Of a stretch of DNA of 64,000 nucleotides, positions 56,535 through 64,000 are shown in pieces (position 1 is the first letter of the stretch; every line of letters begins with the position of its first letter). The position numbers and the translations under genes are program-made. Source of the stretch: Corallium rubrum (lineage: Eukaryota > Cnidaria > Anthozoa > Scleralcyonacea > Coralliidae); NCBI GenBank assembly GCA_964035015.1, contig CAXIUP010000007.1, positions 709,501 through 773,500 on the forward strand, read 5' to 3'. The notes under the pieces are model-generated. The model saw only the letters and a program-made list of their open reading frames with translations. It had not been told where the DNA came from and did not search any database.

Positions 56535-57028
56535 AAGCCTTCGGTCCTTTTGGTCAGCGACACTTAAACTACAAATGAAATGTCTACCCAAATGAAATGT
56601 CTACCCAAATGAAATGTTTACCCAAATGAAATGTCTACCCAAATGAAATGTCTACCCAAATAAGATGTCTACCCAAATAAGATATTTACCCAAATAAGAT
56701 GTCTACCCAAATGAGATGTCTACCCAAATGAAATGTCTACCCAAATGAAATGTCTACCCAAATGAAATGTTTACCCAAATGAAATGTCTACCCAAATAAG
56801 ATGTCTACCCAAATAAGATGTCTACCCAAATAAGATATTTACCCAAATAAGATGTCTACCCAAATGAGATGTCTACCCAAATGAAATGTCTACCCAAATG
56901 AGATGTCTACCCAAATAAAATGTCTCTACCCAAATTAGAAGTTTATTAAAAGTTCATTAGTGATTTAAAAAAACTAATGTTTGTATTAAAAACAAATAAC
57001 CACAATTTGGCACTGATGGCATTCCATA
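56535..57028 (-). repeat. Right TIR with 17-bp subterminal array
   Basis: About 20 units of GTCTACCCAAATGAAAT (56576-56935), including a duplicated block with AAATAAGAT variants, lie inside the outer 95-bp repeat that ends at 57028. The array is longer than at the left end. It begins about 80 bp upstream of the HECT start codon. Confidence 0.92.
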
Positions 57029-57367
57029 CCCAGAAGGCCCTTGTCTCTGTGTGAGGCAATTGATAGAAACAAGGCCAAAGATCATTTCATGAGCTTTTGT
57101 TTGATACCAAACATGGCAAGCAAAGTTCTATTACAGTAGTTTTTAACGCTTCAGCAACCAAGTTATTTTTCCAAAAACATGTCAGTCGATGTTCTCAGTG
57201 TAGACGATGTCTTTTTTGTCTTCATTCAAGTTTGCAGAGGTATGTTATTATGGCAGTTCGCTGTTCTTTACTTGAAGTTTGAGCCTTCTTCTTCGATCGT
57301 ATGTTTTTGTTTGTTAAGAAATAATTTGTTTTCTTAGTATTTTAAGCGATTTTGTGGAGTTGTCAGC

Positions 57368-60064
57368 ATGGCCTCTGGTCCAAGGAAGAGACCTTACAAC
57401 AGATTTCCTGTTGGAAAGTTTATGGCCGTGCAGAAGGAGAAGTGGAATAATATTCTAAAGGAAACAAGAAATATTGAAGTTGCAGATGAAGAACTAAACA
57501 AGAAGAAGAAAGAACATTGTTTAAAACGCGAGCGGATTAGACGATTAGATGCAAAAGTAAGTATCAGAACAGTGATACTGTAGATTTTAAGTGCCAGTTG
57601 AGTACCAAGTACCTCATACAATGTCATGTAGATCAGTAGATGTACTGTTTGTTACTCAACTTGCATGAGACAAGGGGCATTGTATTTTACACTCGATTTT
57701 ACATAGTTTACATGGTTTGTGCTTTGAATGTAGTGAGTTTTGTATATTTCCTGGCCTATACAGTAATTTAACGTTGTAAATATCATAATTAACTTTAGAT
57801 TGAAAGGTCTGGTAGAGAAATAGAAGAAAGAAATGATATTATCAGAGAAGTTAGAGCAGATGGTAGTGCAGAGATGCCTAGGAAGAAAAGAAGATTTCTT
57901 TCAGAGAAATCTCTCTCGATAAGGATGAAGAATCCAACAAGTCTAGGTGATAATAGTACAGTTAGTTCAGCAACCAAGAGGAGAAGGAGATCAGAATTGT
58001 TTGAGGCAGCATGTCAGATTCATGGGGGTAGTGATAACTGGACTTTGCCAGGACAAGTTGGTTTGTGTGACACAGCAGTTAAGAATGTGCTGAAAATGTT
58101 TTGGTTGAAGTTTTATCAACAAATAGTAAGATAACTAAAAGAGTAATTCCTAAGGTTTTTAAGAAAGATATAAATGATTATGAAGAATCAAATGAAAACC
58201 TGATTAGGAGTATTGCCGTATATTACAGTGGTGGTACTGTATAATGGGTAAAAAAAAGTACCGCTCCATATACAGGGATAGTAGTTATCAAAAAAATACT
58301 GATAACACAAAGTCTGTTCGCATAAAAGTCAATCACTGCCCTGTTCCAAGATTATTACCTTATAATAGGCTCATGCCTTGTATTAAGTCAATTAATATTG
58401 GTAAGCTTTATAGCATTAGGGAAACCCTTTGTAATGATTTAGAAGAGATTGACAAAATTGATGGGGTGTACTGGAATATCAAGGAGATGGTTGTTGTCCT
58501 TGCTAGGTATTATTTGGTGTGTCAAAAAAGATATGAGATCATATGGTTTGATGGGAAAACTTACACCTTTCATATTTCACTGGGTGGTGATGGGGCTCCT
58601 TTCGGGAAGGATGATACTGCCTGTTGTTGGCTAATCAGCTTTCTTAATTTAGGAAGGAAAGTCCTAAGTAGTAATGAGAATCATCTGTTATTTGGGGCTA
58701 ACTGCAAGGAGGATTGTGTGCCTGTACGTAGATTCCTTCAGAAACTTATAAGTGATATTGATGATTTGGAACAAAGTACCTTTCAAGTTGACTGTGATGA
58801 TAAGTTAATTGATGTTAAATTTCATGTCTCTGAAATGCCAAGTGACATGAAAATGTTGACGTTCTTAGGTGGAGAGCTTTCAAATGCGGCCACTTTTTTC
58901 TCTACTTTTGCAAATGTCAGTACCCAAAATATTGATTCCCTTGATGGTTCTTTTAGTTTTTCTGGGATGGAAATGTGGAAGCCGTGGAAATATGAGCACA
59001 GAGTCTCTGTTGCAAACAAGGTTACACTTTTTAAAAAGACTCTGCAGAGAAAAAGGCCATTGGCTCCATCCACATTAAGATCTAGGATAACTTCTTTGAT
59101 TGCCCAGAAGAACAGTCGTCAGGAGTTTAAGCCTGTTGTTGGGAGACTAATTGATCGGGCCCATGTTGACCCGCTCCATTTAAAAAACAATTCCTGTGCC
59201 CTTACCCATCGGATGTTGTTGCATGAAGTAATTGCAATGTCAATGCTTGGCAAGCAGGTGAATTCCTTTTCACAGGTTCCTTCAAACTCTCCATTTAAGA
59301 AGTATATTGTTGCCATGCGTAACTGTAATTTATCCAGATTAGCCAACAAGATTACTAGATGGTTTGATGACACTGGAGCGAATAGTAAAGATTTTGATTA
59401 TCGCTTCACAGGTAAGGATTCCAGGCTTTTTCTCTTACATTTCATGGCATTAATTTCTCCACTTGAGCCTAGTGCTGGGCCTGGTAGGCCAAAAACTATT
59501 CTGCATGTTATTGCATACATTTGCCTTTGTCTTAGAGATTGTGTTTCTCTCTTCAGTCGCATTAATATTTCTAATGATGAGATAAGTAAGCTTAGTAAGC
59601 TCTGTCATGACTATTTCCGGGCAAATGCTTTGTTCTTTCGTGTCAATCCTACTATTTGGACAATTGGGCACATTGTTCCGGCTCACACCCAGTGTATGAA
59701 AGACAAATATGGTCTTGGTCTCGGTTTAAACTCCATGGAAGGACGAGAGGCCAAGCATGTATTTATTGCTAAGTACAGCAAGAATACTAATTTTGTTTCC
59801 AGGTGGGAGCAAATTTTTCAGCATGAATTTGTGTCCCTTATATGGCTGAGAGAAAGAGGTTTTAATTTTTCTAATACTAGATCTAAAAGTTCTTGTGCCC
59901 AGTCTTATATCCCAAAACATGTAAGCAATGGAGATGAAGCATACTGCTATTGTGGGCTACAAAAGGTGCGTGTAACTGATAGTAAGTGTAGATTCTGTGG
60001 GGATAGGCTTAGGAACTTGATTGAATCAAGTGTCTGCATGGGAAAAAATCTTGTGTATCAGTAG
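57368..60064 (+). CDS. Unrecognised transposase-like protein, frame-disrupted
   Basis: Exon 57368-57556 (MASGPRKRPYNRFPVGKFMA, coiled and lysine-rich) splices in phase 0 to a frame starting at 57799. The reading frame changes twice between about 58.10 and 58.25 kb before a long uninterrupted 606-codon frame ending at 60064. The long part has GGDGAPFGK, LLFGANCKED, AGPGRPKTILHVIAYICLCL, GLNSMEGREAKHVF and a C-terminal zinc-ribbon-like CYCGLQ...CRFCGD. This layout recalls multicopy uncharacterised proteins in cnidarians and sponges, but I cannot assign a family. The frame changes mean either a pseudogene or sequence errors. It lies just outside the integrase/HECT element and converges on 61572-62333. 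Confidence 0.6.
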
Positions 60065-60600
60065 GTGGCTATTTCTGCCATGTTAGTTATTTTCTTGGAA
60101 TATACTGTATTATTGTATATTTATACCATTTTATGGTATAAATGATAATATCGAACTTTTATCATACTTTTTACTATGTACTGTACTTGATTAATTGACA
60201 GTACTGGAAAGATGGTGACTTGTACATTTACCCACAATTCTTTGCATACAAAAATCTCTTTTCTTGAAAAAAGACAAAACTGTCAGGATACCAAAATTTG
60301 TTAAATTCATGTTCACATGTCAAACAAACTACATACATGGCTATTACCAAAACTAATTTAGCTTCGCTAAGGATTATGGGTAATTGTATTGTGCCATCTT
60401 TTTTGGTATTGTCAATTTTTTATTTAAAATTTTTTATATAATATTTAGAAATATGTAAAGATATTGTAATTTTTTACAACTTAATACCAGGCTGTGTTTT
60501 AGCTTTTTGTATAAATTTAAGACAAGAATTAAAACAGATTTTATGAATTTATTCTGGTATAAAATTTCATGTTACTAATTAACTTGATATGGTACAGATT
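60065..60600. other. No gene seen
   Basis: AT-rich 3' flank of the preceding gene; no other feature supported. Confidence 0.5.
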
Positions 60601-60605
60601 TGTTT

Positions 60606-60750
60606 ACAGTAAAGGCTGTTTTCTATTACATCTGCTTTTTCCCACGTGGGTGAAGCATGTATTGTAACCAGTCCACCCGCATGGGCAAATTTTCAAAGCC
60701 CACTCCCCCTGTGCGGGCAAAGCAGATGTAATGGAAAATGGCCTTAAGTT
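60606..60750. mobile_element. Foldback MITE
   Basis: GGCTGTTTTCTATTACATCTGC at the left mirrors GCAGATGTAATGGAAAATGGCC at the right, with inner CCCACGTGGG and GTGCGGGCAAA blocks. Confidence 0.75.
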
Positions 60751-61570
60751 TCATGCACACTGAAATTAATCAGACCAGTGTCTGGTTTTGATGCATTTTA
60801 AGAACTAATAAAGTCAGCAGAATGATCTGCAGGCTCCTTTCCCTTAGGCTTCTTCTCCTTCATTTCTTGTCATGCATCATATCTATGAGAAACAAGCCCA
60901 ATTGATCACAGTGTGTGTGTTAACAAATTGTCTTGCCACATGTTATGCCATCATGGATATAGTAAAAAGAACTTTTTACAGAGATCTTTTTACTATCCAT
61001 GGCCGGTGCAACTGGTGCGACATTTGTTGCACCAGTTATTTTCAGAAGACAATTTTTTCTGAAATGTTTAGACTAAATAGTGACTGATGTCTGGATGACA
61101 GAAGCAGCCACTCTGTTTTCAAAAGCCAGTATATTATTGAACATGTACTAGCCTAATCTATATGGAGGCAATGACTCAAGGAAATACAACATTAGCTAGA
61201 AGGACATTACACCAAGTACAAGACTTCTAGACTCCTCCTTTTCAGGGTCTTTTGGGTTATATCGTTATGGCATTATATTGTTATATCATTATACTTTTTT
61301 AATAGACCAATTTGGTCAGTTGGCTTGCAAAAAATACATGTACAGATGAACCAATAATTGTCTCTGTTCAACAAAAACCAAAACTGAATCCAACAAATTT
61401 TGAAATGCACACACAATACCGTACAATACCATACACAATACCATACAAACAGTAAATTAAATATCATTCCACTTGTAAAACTTCAAACATGTGTTTCTTG
61501 TCACAGTAGCCATCCAATTAATACATAATTACTGTACAGATGAGCAATATACTGTATGTTCAAATATTTA
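60751..61570. other. No gene seen; one hairpin
   Basis: A short stem (GGTGCAACTGGTGCGACA...TGTTGCACCAG) lies near 61003-61038. No ORF with recognisable content. Confidence 0.45.
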
Positions 61571-61571
61571 A

Positions 61572-62333
61572 TTAGCTATGTTGAGGGAATCCGTGGATAT
61601 TCCACTCTCCATAGTTATAGCAAATGGTCAACTGCTCCTTCCTGGAATTATAAACAAATGCCAAATCCTTTATATCACTTATCAAGATTTTAACTTTGTG
61701 CCCCTTTCTTTTACCTCCCAGAGTCCTCTTAAGATATCTTCCCACCACCTTCCTCTCATATCCTGACAACAAGGAAAATAATTTGGTTACAGAATGATAG
61801 GTAGTAAATGAAATGACTTCTGCTGCTTTGTTTTTGGCATAGAAGCAATGAGGTGGGCAAAACTCCGCCACAGCAACATTTTTAACAACACGTACTACGA
61901 CACCAAATATTTCGTACGGAATGTCTCTTCGTATTTCTGCATTATAAGGGTTACGGATACGATTCCTTCCTCCAAGACGTCGATAAATGGCATCAAGCCA
62001 ATGCACACTTTCTCTTCTTATTACTGGAAGATAGCTAAAGGATGAAGATAGCAGACGAAAAGCTTCCATGTCTGCTGTCTCGTGGGGTTCCTTACATGAA
62101 CTATGGACAAGCGGTGTCAGCATTTCCAGGGCTGAGTCACGAAAAAAAATCTTGTTAAACGCCGGTCCCCCTTCCAAACTGTCCAAGAAACCCACCAACT
62201 TTTCTTTAACAACTTCTTGACCACTATTTTTGGACTCGCTAGCGTTGCTTTCATCATCTTCCTCATGATCACTGCCATTTAGTACTAATTCTAAAACCTG
62301 CTCGACATCCATTGCTTGTCGATCGGCGGCCAT
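61572..62333 (-). CDS. Uncharacterised 253-residue protein
   Basis: A single uninterrupted frame from ATG 62333 (MAADRQAMDVEQVLELVLNG) to a stop at 61572. The N-terminus is acidic (residues 20-40, EEDDESNASES), and the rest is basic and globular (RRLGGRNRIRNPYNAEIR, CPPHCFYAKNKAAEVISF, YLKRTLGGKRKGHKVKI). I do not recognise the family. It is convergent with 57368-60064, about 1.5 kb apart, so they could be two genes of one element, although I could not find TIRs enclosing both. Confidence 0.6.
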   Translation of the reverse strand: MAADRQAMDVEQVLELVLNGSDHEEDDESNASESKNSGQEVVKEKLVGFLDSLEGGPAFNKIFFRDSALEMLTPLVHSSCKEPHETADMEAFRLLSSSFSYLPVIRRESVHWLDAIYRRLGGRNRIRNPYNAEIRRDIPYEIFGVVVRVVKNVAVAEFCPPHCFYAKNKAAEVISFTTYHSVTKLFSLLSGYERKVVGRYLKRTLGGKRKGHKVKILISDIKDLAFVYNSRKEQLTICYNYGEWNIHGFPQHS

Positions 62334-62830
62334 TATTTTTTAGTTTTTGTTATTCAAGCGAAATACCGCTGTGCAATTAAAATGGCGAACATGAGCGTTT
62401 TTGAAGTCATTTATGCCCACCGTGTATCTTTCTGTGGGTAAGAAAACATTCCTTGTTGCTTGTCATTTGATACTCTCTAGGAGTATATTTGTAACGTAAT
62501 ATTGGTTTCGTCACAAGCACTATTTCTAGTTGCTGATTATATAACGCTCGAACAATTCAAACGTATTTATCTTAATATTTGACAAAACTAAAAAACTTTC
62601 TTCTGGTACACAAATTTCTCTTGTTGCTCCAGAATTTGAATGAGGAGAGCTCTTTGAAATTTTGCTTCTGCTCGATTTTTGCCCGCCATTGTCAAAATTT
62701 GGCCTCGAGCTTCGTCTCCGCGGGGCGCGCCAAGAACCGCCAGTCGTCGACACGAGCGTTGTTTTGATTTCGCGCTTTGTTTTCTTTGATTCCGTAGCTC
62801 ATTTGAAAGACCATTTCATAATTTAGCTCT

Positions 62831-63105
62831 ACAGTGTGCATAAAAAACCCCTGAACTCTTAGAAAACAACCTATTGTAGTAGTTTGAAAGCGCTGCGTTA
62901 TAAATTAATCAGCACATAAGTTAAACAGGAAGAGAAAAAGCTTTTAAATACTTTCGCCATGCATACACTTCAAGTTATCTTAATTTCACAGGTGTATAAG
63001 ACCGTGTGTTTTACGCATCTGTGGGTCCAGCGAAGTGCTTATAGGGCTTTCAAACTACTACAATAGGTTGTTTTCTAAGGGTTCAGGGTTTTTTTATACA
63101 CACTG
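62831..63105. mobile_element. 275-bp MITE, TA target
   Basis: ACAGTGTGCATAAAAAACCC at the left mirrors GGGTTTTTTTATACACACTGT at the right, with AACAACCTATTGTAGTAGTT arms continuing inwards. TA dinucleotides at both outer edges fit a mariner-type target. Confidence 0.8.
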
Positions 63106-63700
63106 TATTGTATTAAACTAGGACTTTCATATGTACTGATGGTGATGATTTTATATATAAGAATAAGAAAAACCTGTTGTTTTAATTCAATATTATGTAG
63201 TGCCAACTTCTGTACTTTGGGCTATCTATAGCTATTTCTTCATTCAACAAATTTATGTGTGCATGCTGTCCATAGATCGCTATAGGAGTTGTAACTGTCC
63301 TTAAGTTCATCCTGTGACAGCAAGTTGTCTTGTGCATGAATTTTCACTCCATATTACCCCCATGACACACATTTGTTGTTGTAAAGTACAGAGATTTACT
63401 GAGTAATGGTATTGGTATATTTCATGTTTACAGGTTCATGCTAAATATTTATTCTTACAGAAAGTTTTCTGGAAACCTTCTTCATGAAAAATAAGAGTCT
63501 TTTGGTAAAACATACCAGGTCCCAACCACAGGTTTCACAAATTAAAGAGCAGAAGAAAGTGGATATTAAAGTTGCACAACAGGATTGTCTCGGTCACTTG
63601 AGTTTTATTTTGGGATATTTTACATTACTTTAAAATACATTTTTAAAGCTGTGTAGTACTCTTTAAGTAATATTACAAAGATATTAAAGATAGAAGTCTA
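63106..63700. other. No gene seen
   Basis: No coding region or array was supported. Confidence 0.5.
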
Positions 63701-63706
63701 TGTATT

Positions 63707-63951
63707 CCCTTACGATTATTCCCTTACGATTATTCTACAGGAATTTCGGACTTTTTTCCAATAGGAATTCCTATAGGAATTCTAATATTAAGAATCCTAT
63801 AGGAATTCCTATAGGATTATCCTACAGGAATTTCGGACTTTTTTCCGATAGGAATTCCTATAGGAATATCTAAGTACTATTGGAATTCCTATAAGAATTC
63901 AAATTTCCTATAGGAATTCCTATAGGATCCTATAGGATTTTTTCGTAAGGG
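63707..63951. mobile_element. Short element with CCCTTACG ends and CCTATAGGAATTCC array
   Basis: CCCTTACGATTATT occurs twice in tandem at the left (63707, 63721) and CGTAAGGG at the right (63944-63951). The interior is an array of palindromic TTCCTATAGGAATTCCTATA-type units. It shares its terminal CCCTTACG with the 40170-44828 element. Confidence 0.75.
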
Positions 63952-64000
63952 AATTAACAAAATGCATTGGTGGTATAATTATTGAAAGGAGAATTGTGTC

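Larger units (their letters stand above)
46340..57034. mobile_element. 10.7-kb integrase/HECT DNA transposon (with 6-bp TSD)
   Basis: The element proper is 46346-57028, flanked by CCCAGA at 46340-46345 and 57029-57034. The ends are inverted: TATGGAATGCCATCAGTGCC at the left and its inverse at the right. The similarity continues about 95 bp, then through arrays of a 17-bp unit, to CTGACCAAAAGGACCGAAGG (left about 46693-46714, right about 56535-56556). Inside are a spliced DDE integrase-core transposase (48644-51801, plus) and a spliced HECT ubiquitin ligase (52292-56494, minus), tail to tail. It looks whole. The 6-bp duplication and integrase-type DDE fit IS3EU-like or other integrase-derived superfamilies. 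No DNA polymerase B, packaging ATPase or capsid gene is present, so it is not a Polinton. Confidence 0.9.

Noticed and set aside
46346-57028. Polinton/Maverick assignment from the 6-bp duplication and integrase
   Set aside because: No DNA polymerase B, packaging ATPase, protease or capsid gene is visible, and the element is too short. The integrase belongs to a different kind of helix-turn-helix plus DDE protein.
62526-62753. Serine/arginine-rich minus-strand ORF
   Set aside because: Composition is low-complexity, a shorter alternative frame from an internal ATG is equally plausible, and no splice structure ties either to a gene.

Overview
This is a gene-poor, AT-rich stretch of animal nuclear DNA that is mostly transposable elements. 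The best guess is a marine invertebrate, most likely a cnidarian. That is an inference from the mixture: spliced genes with GT-AG introns, many Penelope-like retroelements (PLEs) with GIY-YIG endonucleases, a pogo-type transposon, an integrase-core transposon with a HECT ligase, dozens of short palindromic MITEs and long (TA)n tracts. The sequence alone does not settle the species.

Layout. 0-5 kb: microsatellites, palindromic MITEs, a LINE scrap and a local interspersed repeat family. 4.9-9.2 kb: two adjacent DNA transposons, an 820-bp element with 10-bp target duplications and a 3.4-kb pogo-like element (5732-9173) that holds a broken transposase on the minus strand and a HIRAN-domain ORF on the plus strand. 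10-24 kb: PLE remains, 75-bp and 21-bp minisatellites and MITEs. 25.5-33.6 kb: a six-exon, unrecognised, probably host gene on the minus strand, rebuilt here from matching splice phases. 34-40 kb: a large broken PLE with nested MITEs. 40.17-44.83 kb: a DNA element with CCCTTACGA ends and long subterminal arrays of a CACATATGAAAT unit. 45-46 kb: another PLE end between (TA)n tracts.

The centrepiece is a 10.7-kb element at 46346-57028. It has a 6-bp target duplication (CCCAGA), long inverted terminal repeats with subterminal arrays of a 17-bp unit, and two convergent spliced genes: a 489-residue DDE integrase-core transposase on the plus strand and a 718-residue HECT-type ubiquitin ligase on the minus strand. 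Both look intact, so the element looks whole. It carries younger MITE insertions in its introns.

57.0-64 kb: two convergent genes of unknown function (57368-60064 plus, 61572-62333 minus), two MITEs, and a short element with the same CCCTTACG ends as the 40-kb element but a different subterminal palindrome.

A cross-cutting observation is that every PLE GIY-YIG remnant is followed within about 50-600 bp by a CUGANGA-hairpin-GAAA motif or a decayed form of it, which resembles the catalytic core of a hammerhead ribozyme.
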